A stretch of 64,000 nucleotides of DNA from Fidelibacterota bacterium. Its GTDB lineage: Bacteria; Fidelibacterota; Marinisomatia; Marinisomatales; SCKK01. Shown here piece by piece: positions 25,308-34,817 of the stretch; within the stretch, counting starts at the first letter, position 1, and the number at the start of each line of letters is the position of its first letter. Made by a program: the position numbers and the translations under genes. Under the pieces are notes generated by a model. That model worked only from the letters and a program-made list of their open reading frames with translations, was not told where the DNA came from and searched no databases. Location of the stretch: positions 1 to 64,000 of the forward strand of contig SCKK01000015.1 in assembly GCA_004124475.1 (NCBI GenBank), in the 5' to 3' direction.

Positions 25308-27074
25308 ATGAAATTCCGATTTCTTTTATCCCTATTCCTTTTTTCATCATACTTGATAGGTGACATAAAGGTATATAGTACGGTTGATGACAACCATATC
25401 ACTATTAATGAAGCGATTAATTTTAAGGTCATTGCCGAAGGGAGCAAAGGATTCCCCCAATTAGATATATCTCAGGTTGCAGATTTTTCTGTTATTTCCG
25501 GACCTTCTCAAAATAGCAGTTTTCAGTGGATTAATGGAGAAATGTCAAGCAGTAAAATCTTATCGTGGACGTTGATTCCCAAGAAAGTAGGCAATCTTCG
25601 AATTCCTAAGATGAGTGTTCGTGTAGACGGTAAGAAATATACATTGTCGCCTATTAAAATTACGGTTATCCAGTCTCCTGTTTACTCTCAAAAAGGAAAG
25701 AAAAAACAAGGAAGACAAAACAAAGAAACGGGTCCGCCTGAAATTTTTCTGAAAGCCGAAAGTGACAAAACCGAGGCATTTCAGGGAGAGCAAATTACTG
25801 TGTATTATAAATTGTATACCCGGGTGAAGCTCCGTCAATATTCTGTGGAGAAAAAACCACAAGGGGTAGGATTCTGGCAGGAGGAATTGTATGCTCCCAA
25901 ACAACCGATTTTGCGAGACACTCGTGTAGAAGGTGTCAAGTATCGTGTTGCCACTTTATATAAAATGGCTATTTTCCCCATGACAAACGGGGATCTATTA
26001 TTGGATCCGATGGTATTGAATTGTACCGTAGAAATTCCGGGTAAATCGAGGTTTTCACCATTTTTTGACGACTTCTTCTCTGATTCCTTTTTTGGTAGAA
26101 CTAAAAGTTTGGTTGTACAATCACAGTCGCTTGAACTTAAGGTACATCCAATCCCGGATGTTGGAAAACCTTTGAATTATACAGGAGCAGTAGGTCGTTT
26201 CACCCTTGATTCCTATGTTGATACATCTGTGGTTGAAGCTAACCAGGCAATCACATTTACGGTGGAATTGAAAGGAACAGGCAATATTAAATTGTTTGAT
26301 ATGAGTCCACCCGAATTTCCACAGACCCTGGAAATATTCGATCCAAAGGCTTTTTTTAAAAAGGATGAATTCAGGGACGATATCACAGGAGTCAAAAGGT
26401 GGGAATATATCATTATTCCCAGAAAAGCAGGACGATATTTTATTCCGCAGCAAGAGCTCACATATTTTAATCCACAATCCGAAGAATGGGAATCTTCTTC
26501 TACAGAGGTCATTTCACTCACAATACTTCCCTCAAAGCACATTTCAGATCAGCCAACGGGATTAACAAAGGAAGAGATTGCCTTGTTAGAACAGGACATC
26601 CGCTATATTCATACGAAACCGGTGAATTTAAAACCGGTTGAACGTCGTCTCATTTCACTTACTTTTATCTGGGCGAATATGTTGGGACTGTTACTTTTTG
26701 CCAGCCCTAAATTGGTGGAAGCAATCAGAACTAATTTAAATGGTGAGAGTGGTATTTCGAGAGCAAAGAGAGCTTTACGGAAGGCAAATAGGCAACTGAA
26801 AAAAGTTACCAACCATTCGGATTTTGAAACAATTTCCAGGCAAATCTATGAATATTTTGGTAATAAGCTGAACATCCCATCTGTTGGTTTGGACAGTCAA
26901 CAGGTACAATCAGTACTGTCTGAACAAATCAGCTCTGACCTGGTAAATGAAATAGTCAAAATTATTGAACAATGTGAGCAGGGACAGTTTACTCCTGAAT
27001 CTCAAGAAATCAATGCCATGGAGTTAGCGAGAACAGCTTCATTAGTATTATCTAAAATTGACCGAAAATTATGA
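25308..27074 (+). CDS. batD: BatD, oxygen-tolerance family protein
   Basis: A 588-residue protein with a signal peptide (about 1-18), two immunoglobulin-like periplasmic regions (EQITVYYKLYTRVKLRQY in part) and a single membrane helix near 450-466 (LISLTFIWANMLGLLLF). A cytoplasmic helical tail follows. This is the BatD/PF13584 pattern. It follows batC by one base and overlaps batE by four (ATGA). The role in aerotolerance is known from Bacteroides fragilis and Leptospira studies; the biochemical activity is not settled. Confidence 0.9.
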   Translation: MKFRFLLSLFLFSSYLIGDIKVYSTVDDNHITINEAINFKVIAEGSKGFPQLDISQVADFSVISGPSQNSSFQWINGEMSSSKILSWTLIPKKVGNLRIPKMSVRVDGKKYTLSPIKITVIQSPVYSQKGKKKQGRQNKETGPPEIFLKAESDKTEAFQGEQITVYYKLYTRVKLRQYSVEKKPQGVGFWQEELYAPKQPILRDTRVEGVKYRVATLYKMAIFPMTNGDLLLDPMVLNCTVEIPGKSRFSPFFDDFFSDSFFGRTKSLVVQSQSLELKVHPIPDVGKPLNYTGAVGRFTLDSYVDTSVVEANQAITFTVELKGTGNIKLFDMSPPEFPQTLEIFDPKAFFKKDEFRDDITGVKRWEYIIIPRKAGRYFIPQQELTYFNPQSEEWESSSTEVISLTILPSKHISDQPTGLTKEEIALLEQDIRYIHTKPVNLKPVERRLISLTFIWANMLGLLLFASPKLVEAIRTNLNGESGISRAKRALRKANRQLKKVTNHSDFETISRQIYEYFGNKLNIPSVGLDSQQVQSVLSEQISSDLVNEIVKIIEQCEQGQFTPESQEINAMELARTASLVLSKIDRKL

Positions 27075-27832
27075 TAGCTGAAAGAATACGTATTTTAATC
27101 ATTATAATGTTTCCTGTATTTTTGATGCCTCAAAGCAGTTATATAGATTCATTGTTTATAAAAGCGAATCAGGAATACAGCGCTCAAAATTTTGCTTCAG
27201 CATCTAATATGTACCATCACATTATGAATCAGGGATATGGTCATGCCGATCTGTTTTATAATATGGGAAATGCTTACTACCACCTTGCTCAACTTGGTGA
27301 CGCAATTTGGGCTTATGAGAAAGGATTGCAACTCAATCCACGGGATGGGGATCTCAGGTTTAATTTGAAGGTTGCCAATGCCAGGATGATTGACAGGGTA
27401 GAGGCACCCGATAGTTTTGTCCTCTTGGACATGTACCGCAGTATTAAATATGGTTTTTCATCTCGTCAATGGTTGGATCTTATCGGTATTCTGGTTTTGA
27501 TTTCCGGGCTTCTTTTTATTGTAAGTAAATACGTCATGATCTCATTTGAAAAAATTTTAAGAAAAATGACCTGGACTCTTTTAGGTATTGCATTGGTTTC
27601 TCTATTAGTATTTTTTGATCAATATTATGAGTTATCCAAAAGGGAAGAAGCGATTGTAGTGTCGAACAAGGTGGATGTATATTCAGCACCAACTAATCTC
27701 AGTAGTCTGGTGTTCGTGATGCACGAAGGGACAAAATTAAAAGTCACCAATAATCAACCGCCTTGGATAGAAGTCGAACTCATTGATGGGAAAAAGGGGT
27801 GGGTTACTATGGAATTAATTCGAGAACTATAA
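27071..27832 (+). CDS. batE: BatE, TPR plus SH3-like domain protein
   Basis: Last member of the bat set. A signal or anchor helix (about 6-19) is followed by TPR repeats (about 20-100; DLFYNMGNAYYHLAQLGDAI in part: YNMGNAYYHL). Two membrane helices follow (about 137-155, 166-182), then a C-terminal bacterial SH3 domain (about 195-250; VDVYSAP and GKKGWVTMELI). The 253-residue layout fits BatE. It overlaps the batD end by four bases and is followed 16 bases later by the SPOR gene. Confidence 0.88.
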   Translation: MIAERIRILIIIMFPVFLMPQSSYIDSLFIKANQEYSAQNFASASNMYHHIMNQGYGHADLFYNMGNAYYHLAQLGDAIWAYEKGLQLNPRDGDLRFNLKVANARMIDRVEAPDSFVLLDMYRSIKYGFSSRQWLDLIGILVLISGLLFIVSKYVMISFEKILRKMTWTLLGIALVSLLVFFDQYYELSKREEAIVVSNKVDVYSAPTNLSSLVFVMHEGTKLKVTNNQPPWIEVELIDGKKGWVTMELIREL

Positions 27833-27848
27833 TTCAACGAATTTCATC

Positions 27849-28289
27849 ATGAGAAAATTATTGCTCATTTTCATTATAACATGTTCTCTACATTCCCAGG
27901 ATGAGCAAAAGCAATATGATGAGAGTTTTGATCCGACTACCCTCAACGAACCGGAAATGGAGTTGCCTATTTTAATTTTCCCCGGGGATACGTTTCAATT
28001 TAAAAATGGTATTGATGTAACCGACTCTACAGAGATGGGGTACCGGATACAGGTGGTATCCACCCCGGATTATCAGAATGTAGAATTGGTAATGGAAGAA
28101 CTGGCTCAAATGATGAAGGAAAAAGTATATTTGAGTTTTGATCCGCCGAATTATAAAGTACGAATAGGGAATTTCCGATTTCGATCTGAGGCAGAAAAGG
28201 TGCAAAAAGATCTCAATGCCATGGGTTATCGTACTGCCTGGATAATTCGAACGCATATTGTAGTTATACCAAAGGTACAACACGAGTAA
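27849..28289 (+). CDS. SPOR-domain protein, probably periplasmic
   Basis: A 146-residue product with a signal peptide (about 1-16) and a C-terminal SPOR-type domain (about 65-142): YRIQVVSTPDYQNVE, VRIGNFRFRSEAEKV and DLNAMGYRTAWII follow the usual beta-alpha-beta spacing. SPOR domains bind glycan strands lacking stem peptides, typically at division sites. It is likely co-transcribed with the bat genes. Whether it works with the Bat complex is unknown. Confidence 0.75.
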   Translation: MRKLLLIFIITCSLHSQDEQKQYDESFDPTTLNEPEMELPILIFPGDTFQFKNGIDVTDSTEMGYRIQVVSTPDYQNVELVMEELAQMMKEKVYLSFDPPNYKVRIGNFRFRSEAEKVQKDLNAMGYRTAWIIRTHIVVIPKVQHE

Positions 28290-28478
28290 TTCCCGTCGGG
28301 AAATTGGTTGTTCACAAGATATCCTCTCCCTAAATTCTATACGATGACTATAATGCACCAGAGTCATTTTTATTGTATTTTGGGGATATCTGTCGATTGT
28401 ATGTTTTTACTGTTTTAAAAGATTATCCGTAATTGTATGTATTGTCACTGAATATTCTTTTATAAAGGGATAGCGAAA

Positions 28479-29225
28479 ATGTCAGGTCATTCTAAATGGT
28501 CATCGATTAAGCGTAAGAAAGCAGTCATTGATGCGAAACGCGGGAGGATCTTTACCAAATTAATTAAGGAGATAACTGTAGCCACTCGACTTGGTGGCGG
28601 AGATGAGGAAGCGAATCCAAGACTGCGTCAGGGCATACTATCTGCCAAGGAAGCCAATATGCCTGCTGATAACATCAAACGGGCAATATTACGTGGGACA
28701 GGTGAGCTACCAGGTATCGTCTACGAAGAGGCAGTATTTGAAGGGTACGGTCCTGGAGGCGTTGCGATTTACCTGGAAGTGATGACGGATAACAGAAAAC
28801 GAACCGTAGCGGAGATTCGACATTTAATGACCAGATTTGGCGGGAATTTGGGAGAATCGGGATGTGTCTCATGGATGTTTGAAAAAAAAGGACTCATTAC
28901 TATTGAGAAAAATAATGTAACAGAAGATGATTTGTTGGAAACAGTTATTAACAGTGGAGGAGATGATTTTTCTGAAGAAGAGGACGTTTTTGAAATAGAA
29001 ATGCCACCGGAAAATCTCCATAAAGTTCGTTCACAGTTGGAAAGTGATGGATTTACAGTCCTGACTGCCGAGGTGGTGATGATTCCACAAAATACGGTAA
29101 ATGTTGAAGGAGATTTAGTTGGTTCTTTGTTAAAATTGATGAATGCTTTAGAAGAGCATGATGATGTCCACTCAGTATCGGCAAACTTTAATATTGACGA
29201 TGATGTACTGGAAGGAGTGGAATAG
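28479..29225 (+). CDS. yebC: YebC/PmpR-family protein
   Basis: A 248-residue member of the YebC family, long annotated as transcriptional regulators and more recently linked to ribosomal relief of stalling at proline stretches in some species. MSGHSKWSSIKRKKAVIDAKRG is the unmistakable start (quoted in part: SGHSKWSSIKRKK), followed by ADNIKRAI and GYGPGGVAI. The 189-base gap upstream holds nothing I recognise. It precedes ruvC by three bases, the conserved yebC-ruvC-ruvA order. Confidence 0.96.
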   Translation: MSGHSKWSSIKRKKAVIDAKRGRIFTKLIKEITVATRLGGGDEEANPRLRQGILSAKEANMPADNIKRAILRGTGELPGIVYEEAVFEGYGPGGVAIYLEVMTDNRKRTVAEIRHLMTRFGGNLGESGCVSWMFEKKGLITIEKNNVTEDDLLETVINSGGDDFSEEEDVFEIEMPPENLHKVRSQLESDGFTVLTAEVVMIPQNTVNVEGDLVGSLLKLMNALEEHDDVHSVSANFNIDDDVLEGVE

Positions 29226-29228
29226 AGG

Positions 29229-29708
29229 ATGCGAATTCTGGGTATCGATCCGGGAATTCATATAACAGGATATGGGATTATCCAAGTAAAGGATTCCTCT
29301 CTGGAGGTAGTTACTACTGGCGCCATATCACCTGCTCATAGTAAAAAATATCCCCAAAGACTCGCTTTTATTTATGACCGAATCACACAAATTATAGACG
29401 AATTCCAACCTGATAATATTGCTGTGGAAGATTCCTTTTATAGCAAAAATGCCCGTACAGCCTTGGTGCTGGGTCAAGCTCGGGGGGTTATCCTTCTTGC
29501 TGCAGCTCATCGAAAAGTACCTTGCTATGAATACGCACCCAAAAAAGTGAAAATGTCGGTGGTGGGTAATGGTTCCGCTTCAAAGGAGCAGGTCCAATAT
29601 ATGGTGAAGGCTATTCTCAACTATAAGGGGGAAATTTCAAAATATGACATTTCCGATGCATTGGCAGTAGCTCTATGTCACTCAAACCAATATGGAGTAG
29701 TTGTATGA
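29229..29708 (+). CDS. ruvC: Crossover junction endodeoxyribonuclease RuvC
   Basis: Resolves Holliday junctions by paired nicks. The RNase H-like fold is shown by LGIDPGIHITGYG (Asp7), AVEDSFYSKNARTALVLGQARG (first acidic Glu; quoted in part by motif), and KYDISDALAVALCH at the end. The 159-residue length is standard. Its stop overlaps the ruvA start (ATGA). ruvB is not in the window. Confidence 0.97.
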   Translation: MRILGIDPGIHITGYGIIQVKDSSLEVVTTGAISPAHSKKYPQRLAFIYDRITQIIDEFQPDNIAVEDSFYSKNARTALVLGQARGVILLAAAHRKVPCYEYAPKKVKMSVVGNGSASKEQVQYMVKAILNYKGEISKYDISDALAVALCHSNQYGVVV

Positions 29709-30295
29709 TTGATTCGATTCGAGGTAAATTGACCTTAAAGGAACCGACTTTAATAGTATTAGATGTAGGGGGTATAGGATTCAAGCTGACCATACCCGTG
29801 TCTACGTTTGATAGACTACCGGGACTTGGAGTTGAAGTGGAGGTGCTCACGTATTTGCATGTCAGGGAAGATATTCTACATTTATACGGTTTTTTCACCC
29901 ACGATGAGAGAAACATGTTTCGACTGCTAATTGGAATCAGCAAAATAGGTCCGAAATTAGCGGTGGGAATCCTGTCAGGCGCTACACCCGATGAATTTAA
30001 GCGCCGGATTATTGCCGGTGATGTGGGTGCAATGACAACGCTTCCGGGGATCGGACAGAAAACGGCGAAACGGATCATCGTGGAATTAAAAGATAAATTT
30101 GTAAAAACGGATGACGATGTAGTTTTTGATGTTGATGAAAAAGTTTCTGCTGAATTCGATGAAGCTGTTGCAGCATTGGTATCTCTCGGATTTACAAGGA
30201 GAGAAGCATTCCGGAAAATAAACGATTTGAAACGTAGTGGTGAATTGGAGGGGGGCGTGGAAAAAATCGTCCGTTTGGCACTATCTAAGACGTAG
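29705..30295 (+). CDS. ruvA: Holliday junction branch-migration protein RuvA
   Basis: Binds four-way junctions and loads the RuvB motor. The frame is open from 29675, but the ATG at 29705, overlapping the ruvC stop, gives the family start MIDSIRGKL. Domain I is an OB-fold (1-64), domain II carries two helix-hairpin-helix motifs (ISKIGPKLA and LPGIGQKTAKRI), and domain III (about 150-196) binds RuvB (EAVAALVSLGF). The 196-residue length is normal. Confidence 0.97.
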   Translation: MIDSIRGKLTLKEPTLIVLDVGGIGFKLTIPVSTFDRLPGLGVEVEVLTYLHVREDILHLYGFFTHDERNMFRLLIGISKIGPKLAVGILSGATPDEFKRRIIAGDVGAMTTLPGIGQKTAKRIIVELKDKFVKTDDDVVFDVDEKVSAEFDEAVAALVSLGFTRREAFRKINDLKRSGELEGGVEKIVRLALSKT

Positions 30296-30343
30296 ACGTA
30301 GAATTCATGAAGAGCGGGAGAGGTAAATTTTCTTTATAATGCT

Positions 30344-31444
30344 ATGAAAAAAACGACCTTGTATAATCATCATATCAAAAAAGGTGCAAAAATAGTATCT
30401 TTTGCAGGGTTTGCTATGCCCCTTCAATACAGTGGTATAATTGACGAACATAATACAGTACGAAACAGTGTGGGTATTTTTGATTTGTCCCATATGGGTG
30501 AATTTGAGATTTCTGGGAGGGGAGCAGAAGATTTCCTTCAAAAAATGACGATTAACGATGTTGCCAATCTGGAAATTGGACAAGCTCAATATACGGCGAT
30601 GTGTACCAACGAAGGTGGAATTATCGACGATTGTGTTTTGTACCGGAATGATGTATCCTACCTGTTTGTGGTTAATGCCTCCAATATTGAAAAGGATTTT
30701 CTTTGGCTAAATAAACATTTGGAAGAAAATGTCACACTGATAGATGTTTCCCATGATACCACATTGATTGCCGTTCAAGGACCTGAATCAAAAGAATTAT
30801 TAAAAAAGGTGCTGGATGATGGATCTTTGATAGATTCATTAAAATTTTACCATCATGGGACGATTACTTTTAATGGTAAACATGTCCTCTGCAGTAGAAC
30901 AGGATATACGGGCGAACTTGGTTATGAGATATATTGGAAAGGTGAGGGAGCAAGTAATCTTTGGGATGTTTTACTTGTAGCTGGGAAAGAGTTTGATGCG
31001 AAGCCAATCGGATTGGGGGCCCGGGATACATTGCGGCTTGAGATGAAATATTGCCTTTATGGGAATGATATTGACGAATCCACCAATCCAATTGAAGCAG
31101 GATTAAGTTGGATTACCAAGCTGGATAAGGGAAGTTTCATGGGTAGAAGAGCTCTTGACAAAGTGAAGGAAAATGGAGTATCCCGTCGTTTGGTGGCATT
31201 TAAAATGTTAGAAAAAGGTATACCACGTAAAGATTACAAAGTTTTTTCAAATAACATTAAGATTGGCAAAGTGACAAGCGGTACTCTCACTCCCTCAATA
31301 AAAAGCGGAATTGGGATGGCATATGTGAATATTTCATTTGTAAAAGTGGGGACAGAAATACAGATTGAGATAAGAGGAAAACTTCTACAAGCGAGAATTA
31401 TAAAACCACCCTTTTGGAAGAATGGTAGCTTAATGGCTAATTAA
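30344..31444 (+). CDS. gcvT: Glycine cleavage system aminomethyltransferase (T-protein)
   Basis: Transfers the methylene group from aminomethyl-lipoyl H-protein to tetrahydrofolate, releasing ammonia. The 366-residue enzyme has KIVSFAGFAMPLQY, FDLSHMGEFEISG, SRTGYTGELGYEIY and GARDTLRLE (with the conserved Asp and Arg), followed by the C-terminal barrel domain (GKVTSGTLTPSIK). gcvH and gcvP are not nearby, so this gene is separated from the rest of the system. Confidence 0.96.
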   Translation: MKKTTLYNHHIKKGAKIVSFAGFAMPLQYSGIIDEHNTVRNSVGIFDLSHMGEFEISGRGAEDFLQKMTINDVANLEIGQAQYTAMCTNEGGIIDDCVLYRNDVSYLFVVNASNIEKDFLWLNKHLEENVTLIDVSHDTTLIAVQGPESKELLKKVLDDGSLIDSLKFYHHGTITFNGKHVLCSRTGYTGELGYEIYWKGEGASNLWDVLLVAGKEFDAKPIGLGARDTLRLEMKYCLYGNDIDESTNPIEAGLSWITKLDKGSFMGRRALDKVKENGVSRRLVAFKMLEKGIPRKDYKVFSNNIKIGKVTSGTLTPSIKSGIGMAYVNISFVKVGTEIQIEIRGKLLQARIIKPPFWKNGSLMAN

Positions 31445-31797
31445 TTGATGGATCGTTTCATTTGAACTACGAAAATTCTCTCACAGTTCGTATGTTTTTC
31501 AAAAAGGTACTCTGTTGGAGCAAATGTTGGAGTGTTAAAGAGTTAAAGTTTCAAGGTGAACGAGTCTTTTAAGTTGAGTAATTCCAAATTCTCGAACAGG
31601 AATCTACTGAATTGTTAATGGTTGGTAAATATAACCACACATGACTCTATAAATACTTATATTTCAAATTGTTGATCGCAAAAAAAATAATAAATGTTAA
31701 CATTTATTTGAATTACTAGACTGTTAAATTTGATTTGTGATATTATCATTTATTTTAAGAGTGAGATACATCCAATAGGAGTTATTAAGCCAATAAA
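31445..31797. other. 353-base gap upstream of ftsK
   Basis: AT-rich, with no open frame of note and no terminator with a clear T-tract behind gcvT. It contains a perfect 20-bp palindrome (31689-31708) about 90 bases before ftsK. Promoter boxes were not convincing. Confidence 0.6.
31689..31708. promoter_or_regulatory. Perfect 20-bp palindrome, possible operator for ftsK
   Basis: The left half AATAAATGTT is the exact reverse complement of the right half AACATTTATT. It is isolated in the promoter-side part of the gap before ftsK. A dimeric repressor site is the simplest reading, but AT-richness makes chance or a small cruciform possible. Confidence 0.35.
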
Positions 31798-34185
31798 ATG
31801 AAAAACAGGCGAAACGAAATCATTGGGATTCTTCTGATACTTATATCAGTACTGGTATTGTTAAGCCTTGTCTATCACAATCCAACAGAAGAGCCCTCAG
31901 TCTCCCCCCACATCGCCATCACAAATCCGATGGGTATTGTGGGGGTGTACATTTCACATTATTTAATCAAGTTCACTTTGGGCTATGTCACTTTCATCTT
32001 TCCTTTGCTTGGTATCATTTGGGGTTGGTGGATTTTTAGCAGAAGGTCGCTGAAACAATTAACTCGCTTGTCACTGTTCATACTTTTATTGGCACTTTTG
32101 ACCTCAATTGCCATAGGTCTTCCTTCTGTAATTAAAGGGATTACCGGAATACCCAGCTATCACTATTCAGGTTTGATCGGAGGCGTGCTGGCGAATTTGC
32201 TACATGACTTTTTAGGGACCATTGGAACAGTGTTATTCCTATCTGCCGGAGCTTTAATTCTTATAAGAGGATATTTCCGGTGGAGTTATTATAAACCATT
32301 TAAAGAAATAGCTGAGAAGTGGATGGTAATTAAAGAAAAAAAAGCTCAAAAAAGTCTGTTGAGGAAAAAGGAACGTGAAAAGAAAAAACATACAAAAATT
32401 TTACTTTCGCAATTGCAGCAGAAAAGAAGTGAAAAAATTATGCCGGAAAAAGATAAGTCGATCAAGAAAAGAACTTTTCCTGAAGTACCTTCCGTTATTT
32501 TACCAGACGAAGAGAAAGAACGTCTTCAAAGATTGGACAAACCAGATGATTCTGAGCTAAGGAAAGTAGAACAGAGTGATATGTTTGGAACTGGAGTACC
32601 CGAGGACAAAGGGGAAAAAAGCCTGACCGAAGAAGGGGAATCATCTTATACCATCGGAACAGAGGTCATTGAAGAAGAAGTAGATTTGGATTCACAGACA
32701 CAGAGCGCCCCCCGGCGTGAATACCGATTGCCCTCTGTGGAACTTTTGGATGCAAAAGCTGATGTTTTTATTCCCAGTACAAGTCATGAAGAACTTGTAG
32801 AAACGGCAAATTTTTTGGTGCAATCACTTCGCACTTTTGGTGTGGATGGCAGAGTCGTGAATATTTCACCTGGACCCATCATCACACTCTTTGAGGTAGA
32901 ACCTGCCGAAGGAGTACGAGTAAATAAATTTGTTCAGCTATCTGATGACCTGGCACGAGTGATGATGGCACAAAGAGTAAGGATCATCGCTCCCATACCC
33001 GGAAAATCGACAGTAGGGATTGAGATACCAAATAAGAATCCATCTATTGTCTATTTTAAAGGAGTGATCAATTCTGAGAAGTTTATCAACTCGGCATCAA
33101 AATTGACCATTGCTCTCGGAAAAACCACAAGCGGTGAAAATTACATCATTAATTTAAATGAGATGCCGCATCTGCTCATTGCGGGTACGACAGGTTCCGG
33201 AAAGTCAGTGTGTATCAATACCATAATTATGAGTATTCTTTACCAGGCAACGCCAGAAGAAGTTCGATTTATTCTTATTGATCCCAAGAAATTGGAATTG
33301 GCAGCCTATCGTGACCTGGAAAAATATCATTTGATAACAACCCATGATATTGATGAATATGTCATTACTACGCCGGAGAATGTAATCCTTGCGTTACGTT
33401 CTGTCGAACGGGAGATGAGCCGCCGTTACAATGTTTTAGCTGATGCCGTGGTTAGAAATATTGAAGAATATCATCGTAAGTGTGAAAAAGATAGCCAGCT
33501 TGAGACCATGCCATATATTGTGATAATAATCGATGAATTGGCTGATCTTATGCTAAGAGCGCCAAAAGAAGTGGAAGTCCCTATCGCTCGTCTGACTCAG
33601 ATGGCAAGGGCAGTTGGAATTCATTTGGTTGTAGCTACACAACGTCCCTCAGTCGATGTGATAACGGGTGTTATTAAGGCGAATTTCCCGGCGAGAATTG
33701 CATTTCAAGTAGCAACTCGGGTAGATTCACGGACAATTATTGATGGGAATGGCGCAGAAAAACTTATTGGGAAAGGGGATATGTTATTTCTACCTCCAGG
33801 TTCATCAAGCCCAATTCGACTACATAATTCTTTTGTTTCTCTCGATGAAATTAATCGAATTGTAGATTATATCACCACACAGCCTACACCGGAAGAATTG
33901 AAACTGGAAGGCGCAAGAATACAAATTTCAGGTGAGGGAGAGTTTGATTTAGAATCAAAGGGAGAAGACAAGTTGTTTCGAGAAGCGGTACAACTGGTAA
34001 TAACTCATCAACAAGGGTCAATTTCACTTCTTCAACGGCGACTTAGAGTTGGATATTCGAGGGCAGCCCGACTAATTGATGAAATGGAAGAAGCAGGAAT
34101 TGTGGGACCGTTTACGGGGAGCAAAGCCAGGGACGTACTCGTAGACGAGATGTATCTTCTTGGGCTGGGAGATGATGAGCCCTAA
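31798..34185 (+). CDS. ftsK: DNA translocase FtsK/SpoIIIE
   Basis: Pumps chromosome termini through the closing division septum. Four to five membrane helices lie in the first 160 residues, then a highly charged linker (about 170-310). The RecA-like motor follows, with Walker A AGTTGSGKS (462-470), Walker B VIIIDELADLM and the sensor region ATQRPSVDVITG. A C-terminal winged-helix gamma domain (about 728-790; QGSISLLQRRLRVGYSRAARL in part) recognises polar DNA motifs. The 795-residue length is typical of the shorter FtsK/SpoIIIE group. Its end overlaps the next gene. Confidence 0.96.
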   Translation: MKNRRNEIIGILLILISVLVLLSLVYHNPTEEPSVSPHIAITNPMGIVGVYISHYLIKFTLGYVTFIFPLLGIIWGWWIFSRRSLKQLTRLSLFILLLALLTSIAIGLPSVIKGITGIPSYHYSGLIGGVLANLLHDFLGTIGTVLFLSAGALILIRGYFRWSYYKPFKEIAEKWMVIKEKKAQKSLLRKKEREKKKHTKILLSQLQQKRSEKIMPEKDKSIKKRTFPEVPSVILPDEEKERLQRLDKPDDSELRKVEQSDMFGTGVPEDKGEKSLTEEGESSYTIGTEVIEEEVDLDSQTQSAPRREYRLPSVELLDAKADVFIPSTSHEELVETANFLVQSLRTFGVDGRVVNISPGPIITLFEVEPAEGVRVNKFVQLSDDLARVMMAQRVRIIAPIPGKSTVGIEIPNKNPSIVYFKGVINSEKFINSASKLTIALGKTTSGENYIINLNEMPHLLIAGTTGSGKSVCINTIIMSILYQATPEEVRFILIDPKKLELAAYRDLEKYHLITTHDIDEYVITTPENVILALRSVEREMSRRYNVLADAVVRNIEEYHRKCEKDSQLETMPYIVIIIDELADLMLRAPKEVEVPIARLTQMARAVGIHLVVATQRPSVDVITGVIKANFPARIAFQVATRVDSRTIIDGNGAEKLIGKGDMLFLPPGSSSPIRLHNSFVSLDEINRIVDYITTQPTPEELKLEGARIQISGEGEFDLESKGEDKLFREAVQLVITHQQGSISLLQRRLRVGYSRAARLIDEMEEAGIVGPFTGSKARDVLVDEMYLLGLGDDEP

Positions 34186-34816
34186 TTTTTTTCACCGAAA
34201 TCTCTCAATTTTACTTATCATAACCTATTTCCTGTTCGGGAAATCTTATGATCTTTTTGCAAATACCGGTCATCCAACTAATATGTTGGACAGTATAAAA
34301 GCAGCTCTTTTTGACCCTGAAGGTTTGGAACTGAATGTTGTCTGGGAATATAATTTTAATAGTGAAAAATGGAAAGGTGACGGCATATTATTTCTATTAG
34401 GTAATGACTATTTAAAACTTACCTTACCTCACCAGGTTATACTGATTAAAAAGTCGACCATAATGAGCTTTTATCCTGAAACAGACCAGGTAATCATTGA
34501 TTATTTTGATCGAAATGACAATTCAAATATTTTATCTATATTACTGGGAGATTTTTCGGGGTTCTCTATCGTTTCGGAACATAATGTAAATGTTACCAAT
34601 AGACGGGTTGTTCTGGAATCAAACTCTTTGATTGGATTTGATCGTATTGAAATGACATTAGGCCAAGATGACTGGGTCCCAAAGACTATTCTGGGTGAGG
34701 CGGGAAAAGATATTAAAATTATGATAACAATTGTGTCGAGCTCTCTATTAAAAAATCCGGATGCTTTGATAAATGGAACTTTGGTTGGTACTGAAATAAT
34801 AGATTTTAGAGAGTGA
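34175..34816 (+). CDS. LolA-like outer-membrane lipoprotein carrier protein
   Basis: Probable periplasmic chaperone that ferries lipoproteins to the outer membrane. The frame opens at a TTG (34160), but the ATG pair at 34172/34175 gives a normal signal peptide (HRNLSILLIITYFLFG); I chose 34175, overlapping ftsK by 11 bases. The mature part fits the LolA half-barrel pattern: an early helix with MLDSIKAAL, strands around GILFLLGNDYLKLTLP, YPETDQVIIDYF, and a later FDRIEMTL strand. Position after ftsK is where lolA sits in many genomes. Sequence similarity is modest. Confidence 0.65.
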   Translation: MSPNFFHRNLSILLIITYFLFGKSYDLFANTGHPTNMLDSIKAALFDPEGLELNVVWEYNFNSEKWKGDGILFLLGNDYLKLTLPHQVILIKKSTIMSFYPETDQVIIDYFDRNDNSNILSILLGDFSGFSIVSEHNVNVTNRRVVLESNSLIGFDRIEMTLGQDDWVPKTILGEAGKDIKIMITIVSSSLLKNPDALINGTLVGTEIIDFRE

Positions 34817-34817
34817 C

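Noticed and set aside
22573-27832. Bat operon as a novel system
   Set aside because: All five genes match the known aerotolerance operon; only the missing moxR/DUF58 and the trailing SPOR gene are unusual.
28290-28310. Terminator after the SPOR gene
   Set aside because: The TTCCC-gtc-GGGAA stem is only five to seven pairs and is not followed by a T-tract.
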